64,000 bases of DNA from Rhizobium skierniewicense (GTDB lineage Bacteria; Pseudomonadota; Alphaproteobacteria; Rhizobiales; Rhizobiaceae), in the NCBI RefSeq assembly GCF_014196515.1, contig NZ_JACIDV010000001.1, forward strand, positions 62,001-126,000, written 5' to 3'. The notes beneath the pieces were generated by a model. It had not been told where the DNA came from. It saw only the letters and a list, made by a program, of their open reading frames with translations, and did not search any database. A program made the position numbers and the translations under genes. Below, one piece after another: positions 55,340 to 63,717 of this stretch (position 1 is its first letter; every line of letters starts with the position of its first letter).

Positions 55340-57523
55340 CTACCACTTCTTGGACAGCTTGAAGGTGATGGTTCTCTGGTCACCATACCCGCAAACACTC
55401 ACGCCCTGGCAACCTTTGACATAGTCCTTGTCGAACAGGTTGGCGACGTTGATCGAGGCGGTCCAATCGTTCTTCTCATATCGGATGGCTGCATCGACCA
55501 CCGCTGCGGATGGGACCTTGAACTCGTTTAGCTGATCCGCGAAGGACCGGCCCTGATACCGCACGCCCGCGCCTGCGCTCAGGCCCTCAAGACCTTCATT
55601 GGTAAAGGCGTAGTCCAGCCACAGAGACGCCGTTTGATTGGGCACGACCCAAGGTGACTTGCCGATGAAGTTCGGATTTGCATCCCGCGTCACTTCGATA
55701 TCGGTGTAGGAATAGGAGGCCAGCATTTTCCAATTCTCATTGAGATTGGCCTTCGCTTCCAGTTCAACGCCTTGAGATTCCACTTCTCCATATTGTCCGC
55801 TGATCGGGCCCAGCACCAGGTCGGTATAGGATACGACGGCTTTCTGCTTCACGAGTTTGAAGACGGACGCGGTCAATGACCCGTCGAAGAAAGCGGGCTC
55901 ATATTTAATGCCACCTTCGAACTGATAACCTTCCTCCGGCTCGGCAGTCCGTCCATCTGCGAGCCTCGCAATCAAAGGATTGAAGAAGGTCGCGGCAGAC
56001 ACATACGGCGTCAGCCCGTTCGCAAACTCATACGCAAGTCCAGCACGGCCACTCAGCGACTGATCGTGCGAACGCCTGGACGGGTTCGTAGCAATTGCGC
56101 TTTTAAGATCGGTGTCAACATAATCGTACCGTCCATTGAGGGTGGCCAGCCACCCGTTTCCAAACCGGATTTGGTCTTGAACATAAAGACCGATTTGCTG
56201 TTGCGTCACCAGTTCGTCAGTCTGAAGGATGTTCTCAGACTGGGGCAGACCATAGACAGGATTGTTTGCGCTGATCGGCGACGTCGGTGTTCGGAAGTCG
56301 GGGAATTTCTGAGCGTTGCTCAGACGATAGAATTTGTAATCCAGGCCAGCCAGAATTTGATGATCAGCGGGACCTGTGTCGAACTCACCGGTCAACCGAT
56401 TGTCGACGTTGAAGGAGTCTAGCTTCGAGGTGCCCTCAAAACCGATGCGATACAGATTATAATCAGGCGCTAACGGAGCACCAAACCCCTCATATCCGAA
56501 CGGGTAAGGACCGACTTCGTGCTTATACAGATGGCCGTAGCGCGCGTTCTGACGAAACTCTATGCCGTTTTCCAGCTCGTGCTTGAACTCGTATCCCAAC
56601 ATTGTCTGGTAGACGCGACCGTTGTCGATATCGGGCTCACCGAAAAAGGCATCACGGTCTATCTTGCCGTATGGCGCATCGACAACCGTACCGACGTAGG
56701 GCAGGAACCCATTACCAACATGCACTTGGTCCAGCGCAGAGAGGTAACCGTAAACTGTCGCGCTGGTCTGGGCGTCCGGCTCGAAGGTGATTTGCGGCAT
56801 CACGAAACCGCGCAGGTCCTCCGAGTAATCGGAGTAATTATCGCCGCCGGAGACTTTACCCGTGACGCGATACGTCCAGATACCGTCTTCATCGACCTTA
56901 TCGCCGAGATCAAAGCCGAGAAACGCGTTGCCGAAATTATTGATGCCAATTTCGGTTTCGCGAATAGGTTCGTCCTGTGGTCGCTTGCTAACCAATTGAA
57001 CGATGCCCCCGGGGTTTGCGCCACCATACAGCACAGATGCTGGACCCTTGAGCACTTCGACGCGCTCCAACCCGTAGGCGTCGATCTGGAAACCGCCAAA
57101 GCCGTACGCGAAGAGATTGAGACCATCGAGAAAGACACCTGTTTGCGTGGCGTCAAAACCGCGAATATAAAACCAGTCCGTATCGGCATCCACACCAAAG
57201 GGTTCGGTGTTGACGCCCGGCGTATAGCGAAGAACCTCGTCGATCTTGGTGACGGCACCACGGTCGTCCATTTCCTGCCGTCCGACGACCGAAACAGACT
57301 GGGGTATATCTTTCACCGGCGTGTCGGTTTTGGATCCTGTGCCCGTCTTTTTGGCGACATAACCATCCACAGGCCCTGTCGCGCTATCGCCTCCCTGTCC
57401 CTGGACGACAATCGGCTCGAGCACGGTGCCATTCGTGGCGTTCTGCGCACGAGCGTCGAGCGGGATGATCGCTGCAAACAGCGCTGTTCCCATCAACAGA
57501 CGGGAGACGATGGCGTGGTTCAT
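55340..57523 (-). CDS. TonB-dependent siderophore receptor
   Basis: 727 residues from ATG 57523; a GTG at 57559 would add 12. Signal peptide ends near ARAQ. Plug domain: TDTPVKDIPQSVSVVGRQEMDD, VLRYTPGVN, FYIRGFDA, EVLKGPASVLYGG and GGIVQLVSKRP. The beta-barrel ends in ...RTITFKLSKKW with a C-terminal aromatic. FhuA/FoxA/FhuE-like hydroxamate-type receptors have this plug; the ligand is not readable. Regulated by iron through the box at 57599-57613, and probably by the AraC gene downstream. Confidence 0.93.
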   Translation of the reverse strand: MNHAIVSRLLMGTALFAAIIPLDARAQNATNGTVLEPIVVQGQGGDSATGPVDGYVAKKTGTGSKTDTPVKDIPQSVSVVGRQEMDDRGAVTKIDEVLRYTPGVNTEPFGVDADTDWFYIRGFDATQTGVFLDGLNLFAYGFGGFQIDAYGLERVEVLKGPASVLYGGANPGGIVQLVSKRPQDEPIRETEIGINNFGNAFLGFDLGDKVDEDGIWTYRVTGKVSGGDNYSDYSEDLRGFVMPQITFEPDAQTSATVYGYLSALDQVHVGNGFLPYVGTVVDAPYGKIDRDAFFGEPDIDNGRVYQTMLGYEFKHELENGIEFRQNARYGHLYKHEVGPYPFGYEGFGAPLAPDYNLYRIGFEGTSKLDSFNVDNRLTGEFDTGPADHQILAGLDYKFYRLSNAQKFPDFRTPTSPISANNPVYGLPQSENILQTDELVTQQQIGLYVQDQIRFGNGWLATLNGRYDYVDTDLKSAIATNPSRRSHDQSLSGRAGLAYEFANGLTPYVSAATFFNPLIARLADGRTAEPEEGYQFEGGIKYEPAFFDGSLTASVFKLVKQKAVVSYTDLVLGPISGQYGEVESQGVELEAKANLNENWKMLASYSYTDIEVTRDANPNFIGKSPWVVPNQTASLWLDYAFTNEGLEGLSAGAGVRYQGRSFADQLNEFKVPSAAVVDAAIRYEKNDWTASINVANLFDKDYVKGCQGVSVCGYGDQRTITFKLSKKW

Positions 57524-57598
57524 TTTTTTCAAGTTATGCCCCAAATACCCAGGCAGCACGGTCCGGTCCCCAGACGAGCCACCACCCTTAAACTAAGA

Positions 57599-57613
57599 TG
57601 AGCATCTACATCA
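57599..57613. promoter_or_regulatory. Iron-responsive operator (TGA-N9-TCA, RirA type)
   Basis: TGA at 57599-57601 and TCA at 57611-57613 are separated by nine bases, matching the rhizobial IRO consensus. It sits inside a larger inverted repeat, CTTAAACT at 57587-57594 and AGTTTAAG at 57614-57621, 76 bp before the receptor ATG. The symmetry and position fit repression of the siderophore receptor by RirA under iron-replete conditions. Confidence 0.7.
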
Positions 57614-57749
57614 AGTTTAAGCTCTCATGCTTGTCCGAAACGGGTAGCGCTTGAAGCTTCTTGGCCTTGTCCCGGGTTTTGTTAGGGCCTGTTGCGAACA
57701 AACAACGTGGTGGTTGCCGACGCGAAAGCTGCACAGCCTGTGTCAGGCA

Positions 57750-58010
57750 TCAGATACCCACAGGTTTCCCAATATGCTGTTCCATGGGCAATAGCGCCGC
57801 ATTGACGCGTCGGTCCATCTCGATGGCCAGATTTTTCTGTTGCAGGAGCGCTTTTGATGGACCGTCATCTGCCTTGCGCGCCGAGGTGATCTGCAGGATA
57901 TCGCGCGCATTGCGCTCGGCGTCGCGACACACCCAGCTGACGCAAGGTTTCGTGACGGGTCATGAGGCCTGCCTCGGCCAGGATGAATGACACGCTTCCT
58001 GTTGACCGTG
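57750..58010 (-). pseudogene. Unrecognised gene remnant with a frameshift
   Basis: Two minus-strand frames join sensibly: MTRHETLRQLG in one and RDAERNARDILQITSARK followed by KNLAIEMDRRVNAALLPMEQ in the other, ending at a stop near 57750. A one-base shift near 57915 would fuse them. It looks like the C-terminal end of a broken gene, but I cannot name the family. The surrounding 57622-58029 holds nothing else. Confidence 0.35.
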
Positions 58011-58029
58011 TGTGGGGAGGAGGGGACGC

Positions 58030-58145
58030 TAGATGTGAGCTTTCATTAGGTTGTCTATTCGGAGCCATGCCGGAATAGTGAGGTGTGGTAACTCCAGTCT
58101 CCTAGATCCGCTCCGAATGGACAACCTAATGAAAGCTCACACCTA
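58030..58145. repeat. 36-bp inverted repeat, MITE-like or paired IS ends
   Basis: Left arm 58030-58065 and right arm 58110-58145 are inverted copies with two mismatches (for example TGTGAGCTTTCATTAGGTTG on the left and its complement on the right). The 44-bp spacer has no coding capacity. The right end abuts the truncated ABC gene. No target duplication is obvious. Long, near-perfect, non-T-tailed arms argue against a terminator and for two transposon ends or a MITE. Confidence 0.75.
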
Positions 58146-58720
58146 AACGGCCTCGCAGATCGCAAACCGCAACAGTTATCGGGTGGACAGCAGCAGCGCG
58201 TCGCCCTTGCCCGGGCCATGGTATTCGATCCCAAGCTCATCTTGATGGACGAACCGCTCGGGGCTCTGGACAAGCAACCGCGCGAGCATATGCAGATCGA
58301 GATCAAGCAGATCCAGAAGCGGCTCGGCATCACGATGGTCTACGTCACCCACGACCAGTCGGAGGCGCTGACAATGTCCGACCGGATCGCCATCTTTCAC
58401 GAGGGCCGCATCCAGCAGATTTCCGACCCGGTGACGCTCTATGAGGCACCGGAAAACCGCTTCGTTGCCAATTTCATTGGCGATAACAATATGCTCACCT
58501 GCTCGGTTCTGGAGGTCGAACCGGCCGGTTACCTGCTGAAAATGCCCGACGGCTCCCTGCTTAGGGCAGCAGGCAAGGGTGCCGGCGTGGGAGACGCCGT
58601 GACCGTTTCCATGCGGCCCGAGCGACCGGATAGGTCTGGAGAGACACAGACGCCGGGTGAAAACCTGATCAAGGGAACGGTCCGGTCAGGCCTTTTCCAT
58701 GGGATGAAGGTCGGGAACGT
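58146..58720 (+). pseudogene. Truncated ABC transporter ATP-binding protein (PotA/UgpC type)
   Basis: Open from the edge of the inverted repeat: NGLADRKPQQLSGGQQQRVA is the signature region, Walker B is LILMDEPLGALD, and the switch is VTHDQSEALTMSDRI, followed by the start of a TOBE-like domain. Walker A and the Q-loop are missing, and the C-terminus derails after TVRSGLFHGMKVG near 58715. The first ATG (58218) is internal to the domain. It cannot make a working ATPase. Confidence 0.85.
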
Positions 58721-59385
58721 TTGTTGCAAAAGAACGAATTTTTTTGTGCTGCTCACTTGCATCAATGCAATCATTTGGGATATATAAAAATACATACAAC
58801 TTAAAGTAATTTTTGAAACAAGCTATATTCAGGTTTTCTTATGATTTTGTCTTCCATCGAACATTGGCGAGTGCAAATGCTGATCTCGCGCAAGATTTTT
58901 GCGTTGTGCCGTGCTGGTTTGTGTGTGTGAGCTGCGTTTTTGGCCCGCGTAATGGCAACCAAATCCTACCGGGTGCGATGGGCGTGACGCTTTGGTGGTC
59001 TTCAGGTTCACCGCATGGGCATCGAACCGCATGAGCATAGAGCTGAGGCGATGGTGTTTCTCTCACAGCTGATCCCCGAATAGACCTCGGATCTCAATGA
59101 TTTTATATAATTTCTATTACCAAACAAGCACTTATTATCCGTAAGATTTGCAATGGCAGATGTCTTTGACGAAGGCAATGCGATTTCCCTCATCCGGCAA
59201 CCCTGAGGTAACGGCGCGAGAAAAAGCGTTCGCAACCAACGGTGCAAATGGCCCACGCCATCGCGTCAATGCCGGTCGGTGTGATCACGCCAGCTTTGAT
59301 GATCGTCAGGATATCACCGCATCTCGGCCAAGAGGAACGGCCCCATGTATGCACGCGCATTGCCTCAGATACAAGGAGATTGAAG
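58721..59385. other. AT-rich gene-free region before the GT2-GH81 gene
   Basis: About 665 bp with no recognisable gene; markedly AT-rich at 58730-58850 and 59090-59140, unlike the rest of the window. A frame in phase with the glycosyltransferase is open from GTG 59242 but the extra residues do not resemble the family. Probable promoter of the following genes and an island-type composition. Confidence 0.45.
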
Positions 59386-61401
59386 TTGAAAATATCCGTG
59401 ATCGTGCCGACCCATAACAAGGCGGAATATCTCGATCTGACTTTGTCGTCATTCCTCGCCCAAACGAGAGCGCCTGACGAGATTATCGTGGTAGACGACG
59501 GATCGAGCGATGGTACTGGCGACGTCATTCGGCACTATGAGAAGAAACTTCCAATCCATGCCTGTGTTCAAAAATGCGAAGGTCGCGCTAGGGCCCGCAA
59601 CGCCGGACTGAAAAAAGCCACCGGCGACATCATCATATTCTGTGATGATGATCGCATCGCGGCACCTGACTTCATTGCCCAGCATGTCGACGCTTTACAA
59701 CATGATCCACTCGCGGTGTGTGTCGGCTGGAAAAAGCGCGCCTTGACGATTTGGCGCAATTTTCTGCCCATGACCCCCAACGATTTCGAAACCATAAGGA
59801 CCTCTACCGGCTTCGCGTTGCCTTACATGCTGGGCGATAAATGGGAGCCGCTCGTCAGCGCTGACACCGTTGTTCATGATTTTGAGGCCTTCAGGAAGCG
59901 ATACGTAATTGGTGACGAAATAGACAACCAACCGGGCGCGCAAACAGCATCCGCTCAATTGATGCCTTGGATGTGGGGAACGACCGCCAACCTGTCATTC
60001 AGACGGAACCAGGGCGAGCCCGTATTTTTCGATGAGGCGTACAAGGGATGGGGCGTGGAGGACGTCGACTTCTGCTTGGGACTCGTGAACCAAGGTTATC
60101 ACATCAAGTTCACCAACGACGCGCTGAACTACCATCAGATCCATCGCCTGGGCGATGTGGGATTGCGGGACGCCAAGGCCGACCGCATGCGTCAGGCAAA
60201 CATCAATCTCAATCACTTCTGCGAAAAGCACAGGACATTGGAGGCACACCTTTTTCGCCGCGTTCAACAGGGGATGGATGCCAACGATGCCGCGGAAATT
60301 CTCAATCATGCGCTTCAGGACAAACAGGGTATTGTTGCAGAGGAATTGAGGATTCTGTACGCGCAGCAGACGTTCTCAAGCGGAAAGTCAAATGAGCTCC
60401 GGGCTGTATCGGGTAATTATCTCGTCTCCCTGGATACGGTGCAGGACTATATCTGGCAGGACGAGGAAAATCAGCTCCGCCCGGTTCCTGCGACCCAGCA
60501 GACCGACGGCCGCTTGCGACCGGCAACGCCCCGCGCGACGGCGCGGATGCAAGACTTGCCAATCACGCACAAGTGGTGGACACCCATGTTGTGGCAGGCG
60601 GACGATGAGCGATTCTGCGAGTACATGTATGCTGCTCCCCTATCGTTTCAGGCGGTTCCAGACGGGATGAAGGTGGGCTATCCGCGTGAAACACAGGTTA
60701 GTCCCGACAATCGAACATTTGAACTGCCGTTCCGGCATGATCTTACCATTCGCTCCAAGGACAAACTGTCCGACTGGCACTTCGGTGTCGAGGGTTATTC
60801 GGACCGCACCGTAGACGTTTCATGGTCGGGACGTGACGGCGAACTCCACATGCGCGCCATTCAGGGGTGCCCCTCCGTACACTTTTGGGTTCAAGGACGT
60901 TCTGATCTGGAAATCGCCTTCGAAGACGACGCCAGTTTTGAGGCCATGCCCGATCGCAACAGCGTTATCGCGTCGGTTGATGGTGCGCGGTATCTGATCT
61001 GCTACAGCAACTGTCATTTACAGGTGTTGGACACCAAACTGATGGCTGTAGAGGATGTCTCGGACGGACTGGCGATTGCCGTCCACCTCCTTCCAGACGA
61101 TGGCGACGCGGCGCTGGAACAGTTCATCGCCCAGGGAACAAGAAAGCCGGTCGGGGGAGCCTTTCGCTGGACGGTCGATCATGACCAAAATCGCGTTGAT
61201 ATGCACTTTACAATGCACAATGAGCACTGCTTGTTGGCCGACAATCTGATGCAAACCCTTATGCCGCACCAGTGGCGCCGCACGAGCGATCTCGTCTCGC
61301 TTGGTCGCTATCGTTCACCGCGTGGAGCGATGACTCTCGTCAATGCCAGCGAATTTTCGGTTACCATGCAAAAGCGGGGGGTTCCTTCCCTATCTGCCTG
61401 A
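59386..61401 (+). CDS. Glycosyltransferase family 2 fused to GH81 N-terminal domain (frameshifted)
   Basis: 671 residues from TTG 59386, with AAGGAG 7 nt upstream. Residues 3-300 are a GT-A glycosyltransferase: VIVPTHNK (5-12), VVDDGSSDG, the DDD nucleotide-sugar/metal motif at 87-89, and GWGVEDVDF at 221-229, the Glyco_transf_7C acceptor/catalytic motif. Residues ~300-390 are a helical linker. From 392 on (PITHKWWTPMLW, SDWHFGVEGY, RAIQGCPSVHFWVQG, SLGRYRSPRGAM) the sequence is the N-terminal beta-sandwich of GH81 endo-beta-1,3-glucanase. The frame ends in SVTMQKRG then an unrelated VPSLSA; the natural continuation FLPYLPEDADV is in the +1 frame after a G6 run at 61376-61381. No signal peptide or membrane helix. 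A fusion of synthase and hydrolase domains in one protein is the inferred intact form. Confidence 0.8.
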   Translation: MKISVIVPTHNKAEYLDLTLSSFLAQTRAPDEIIVVDDGSSDGTGDVIRHYEKKLPIHACVQKCEGRARARNAGLKKATGDIIIFCDDDRIAAPDFIAQHVDALQHDPLAVCVGWKKRALTIWRNFLPMTPNDFETIRTSTGFALPYMLGDKWEPLVSADTVVHDFEAFRKRYVIGDEIDNQPGAQTASAQLMPWMWGTTANLSFRRNQGEPVFFDEAYKGWGVEDVDFCLGLVNQGYHIKFTNDALNYHQIHRLGDVGLRDAKADRMRQANINLNHFCEKHRTLEAHLFRRVQQGMDANDAAEILNHALQDKQGIVAEELRILYAQQTFSSGKSNELRAVSGNYLVSLDTVQDYIWQDEENQLRPVPATQQTDGRLRPATPRATARMQDLPITHKWWTPMLWQADDERFCEYMYAAPLSFQAVPDGMKVGYPRETQVSPDNRTFELPFRHDLTIRSKDKLSDWHFGVEGYSDRTVDVSWSGRDGELHMRAIQGCPSVHFWVQGRSDLEIAFEDDASFEAMPDRNSVIASVDGARYLICYSNCHLQVLDTKLMAVEDVSDGLAIAVHLLPDDGDAALEQFIAQGTRKPVGGAFRWTVDHDQNRVDMHFTMHNEHCLLADNLMQTLMPHQWRRTSDLVSLGRYRSPRGAMTLVNASEFSVTMQKRGVPSLSA

Positions 61402-62665
61402 AGACGCCGATGTTTCTGACATGCTCCAGCCGACAATCGATCAGTCTTTTGCAAGCCTGGACGAAGCGGCACTGTGGCAGCGCCCTCTGGAGGGTGCATC
61501 TGTCGATGATGGATATTGGGCAGGTAAGGCGCTCGTGCGATTGGCGGATATGGCCAACACCGCGCGACAGTTTGGCCATAACGACGTGATGCAAAGATGC
61601 CTCGATTTAATCAAGACCAAAACCGAGGCGTACCTGGCAGAGGGTGACGACATCGGATTCTATTACGACCCAGAATGGGCGACGTTGCTCTTTGTACCAT
61701 GCCAAGTGCACGGTGTCGCCGAACAGATGAACGACCACGTCTATTATTATGGATATTTTCTCCGTGCCGCTGTTGCCGTCGGTCTTGTTGACCGTGAGTG
61801 GATCAATCGACCCGATATCAAGAATGGCTTGCTGGAAATCGCCGCCGACGTCGCCAATTTCGATCGCGAGAGCGAAAGGTTTCCGTTTCTCCGCTGCTTT
61901 GATTCCTATGCAGGTCATTCATGGGGCAACGGAAATGGAGCCTATTCACAAGGTCTCAATGCCGAACCTTCAAGCGAATCCATCAATTTCGCAGCTGCGC
62001 TTGCGCTGCTTGGAGGGCTGATCGAAGAACCAGCTGTCCGTGATCTGGGGATCATGCTCTACACCGCGGAATGCGAAGCGACTCTCGACTATTGGTTCAA
62101 TCGCTGGGAAGACAGCTTTCCCGATAACTTCCGCCAGCCTTTTGTGGGCATGTTATGGGGGAGCGGTGGAAGTTGCAGATCCTGGTTTGATGTACGCCCA
62201 ACTGAAGCATTGGGAGTCAATCTTCTGCCGATCCAGGCAAGCTCGACCTACCTTTCCGGCAATCCAAACCTGCAGGCTGTTCTGGACAGTATTTATGAAG
62301 ACTGGCAGCGGGCCGGTCCACGATGGGGCGGCTTGATCGCTATGGCGCAGGCGCTTACCGACCCCGCAAGGGCCGCAAAACTGGTGGAACCCTTGCCCGA
62401 CAAGGCGCTGACCGAATGGTCGCTGCATCCGACAACCGTTCGGTTATGGATCGAAACATTTGCTGCCATTGGCCGCCCGGTAGAGGACGTCAGCTGCAAC
62501 GCACCATTCTATGCGGTCTTCGAACAAGAGGGAGCGCGCAGCTACCACGTGTTCAATCTTGGCGAGGAGCCATTCGAGGCCCGCTTTTCGGACGGATTTC
62601 ACCTGACGGCAGCTCCCCGTACTGTCGTGACAGAGTGGCAACCAAAGCTTGCCCTGAGCGCATAG
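61343..62665 (+). CDS. GH81 endo-beta-1,3-glucanase catalytic domain, downstream of the frameshift
   Basis: 440 codons, of which the first ~13 overlap the previous frame and are not GH81-like; true homology starts at FLPYLPEDADV (about 61384). It is the (alpha/alpha)6 catalytic domain: DPEWATLLFVPCQVHGVAEQMNDHVYYYGYFLRA (key D131 in NDHVYYYGY), SYAGHSWGNGNG, and the two glutamates E208 and E212 in NAEPSSESIN, matching the ESTSE catalytic pair. A short C-terminal beta domain (GARSYHVFNLGEEPFEARFSDGFHL) follows. Catalytic residues are intact, so the domain would work if translated. It has no ribosome site of its own near 61343. Confidence 0.8.
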   Translation: MPANFRLPCKSGGFLPYLPEDADVSDMLQPTIDQSFASLDEAALWQRPLEGASVDDGYWAGKALVRLADMANTARQFGHNDVMQRCLDLIKTKTEAYLAEGDDIGFYYDPEWATLLFVPCQVHGVAEQMNDHVYYYGYFLRAAVAVGLVDREWINRPDIKNGLLEIAADVANFDRESERFPFLRCFDSYAGHSWGNGNGAYSQGLNAEPSSESINFAAALALLGGLIEEPAVRDLGIMLYTAECEATLDYWFNRWEDSFPDNFRQPFVGMLWGSGGSCRSWFDVRPTEALGVNLLPIQASSTYLSGNPNLQAVLDSIYEDWQRAGPRWGGLIAMAQALTDPARAAKLVEPLPDKALTEWSLHPTTVRLWIETFAAIGRPVEDVSCNAPFYAVFEQEGARSYHVFNLGEEPFEARFSDGFHLTAAPRTVVTEWQPKLALSA

Positions 62666-62762
62666 AAATGGACGAGAGGCGAGCATCACGTGCGCCAGCG
62701 TCACCTCAATCAATTCATGAATATGGCGGAACCGCCACAACCCAAGTCTAAGGAAACAGTGA

Positions 62763-63428
62763 ATGACAGCCGAACGCGATCGTATAACATCTATGATACA
62801 TTCGGAAGATCCGTTTCAAGGTTACACGCCGCAGTATGATGAGGACCTGCAGGGGTGGAATAGCGATAGTCTCGCCTTTGACAGGGCATTCGAGCGCAGC
62901 GCGCCGAAGACGATCATTGATGTTGGCGTCTGGAAGGGCGGATCAACTCTGGCCTTGGCCAGACGTCTCAGAGAACAGGCGGTAGACGGCGTCGTCATCG
63001 CGGTAGATACGTTCCTGGGGAGTTCGGAACACTGGATTCCGCACCAATTCGGTGACTTTAGAAAAGATCTGCGCATCCGACACGGCTCTCCGCAGCTTTA
63101 CTGGCAGTTCTTGAGCAATGTTGCCCACGCCGGCATGCAAGACTATATCCTGCCGCTTCAACAAACCTCATCAAACGCGGCAGAAATTATGTCAGAACTG
63201 TCGATAACTGTGGATCTGATACACATCGATGGTGGTCATGACGAAAAATCGGTAACGGATGATCTGGAGAGATACTGGCCTATACTGAGACCTCACGGCA
63301 CCATGGTGATCGATGATTATTGTGACGAATGGCCCAGCGTCGTCGCAGCCGTCGACAAATTCGCAACGTCGCGTCAATGTCCAGTCGAAACTATAAATCC
63401 AAAATCGATCATCATCAAAACCAAATGA
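62763..63428 (+). CDS. SAM-dependent methyltransferase (CmcI/TylF-like, Methyltransf_24)
   Basis: 221 residues from ATG 62763 with AAGGA about 8 nt upstream. Motif I IIDVGVWKGGSTLALA, VIAVDTFLGSSEHW, DLIHIDGGHDEKSVTDDL and MVIDDYCDEWPSV place it in the class I group that O-methylates sugars and antibiotics, including the metal-binding Asp residues. It lies 97 nt after the GH81 frame on the same strand and probably modifies the same product. Substrate unknown. Confidence 0.82.
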   Translation: MTAERDRITSMIHSEDPFQGYTPQYDEDLQGWNSDSLAFDRAFERSAPKTIIDVGVWKGGSTLALARRLREQAVDGVVIAVDTFLGSSEHWIPHQFGDFRKDLRIRHGSPQLYWQFLSNVAHAGMQDYILPLQQTSSNAAEIMSELSITVDLIHIDGGHDEKSVTDDLERYWPILRPHGTMVIDDYCDEWPSVVAAVDKFATSRQCPVETINPKSIIIKTK

Positions 63429-63454
63429 ATTCATATATTTTATAGTATTGTAAA

Positions 63455-63705
63455 TATTGTTCGATGCATAATGCAGTCTTCCTATTGTCGTAGATGCCAC
63501 GCGTGCAACTGCCACGCAAGAAGTCGAAGGCCTTGTGGTGCGCATCGAACACCATTCCTGGCTTTCGCGCATATAGGCTCGTGCGAACATCATGCGGCTG
63601 TGGCAGAGCCGGACATGTGCCGCATTCACCTGAGAGTTCCAGCTTTGAAAAGGCATCGTGTGCAACGGAAAGCCTTTGTGCTAAAGTCTTGCCCAACTCG
63701 CGCGC
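63455..63705 (-). pseudogene. istA: Remnant of an IS21-family transposase (IstA)
   Basis: Pieces in three minus-strand frames read in order RLSVAHDAFSKLELSGE, AAHVRLCHSRMMFARAYMRES and MVFDAHHKAFDFLRGSCTRG followed by IYDNRKTAL, which is the conserved core of IS21 IstA. Two frameshifts and loss of both ends show decay. AT-rich junk follows towards the methyltransferase gene. Confidence 0.7.
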
Positions 63706-63717
63706 TTACATTTATGA

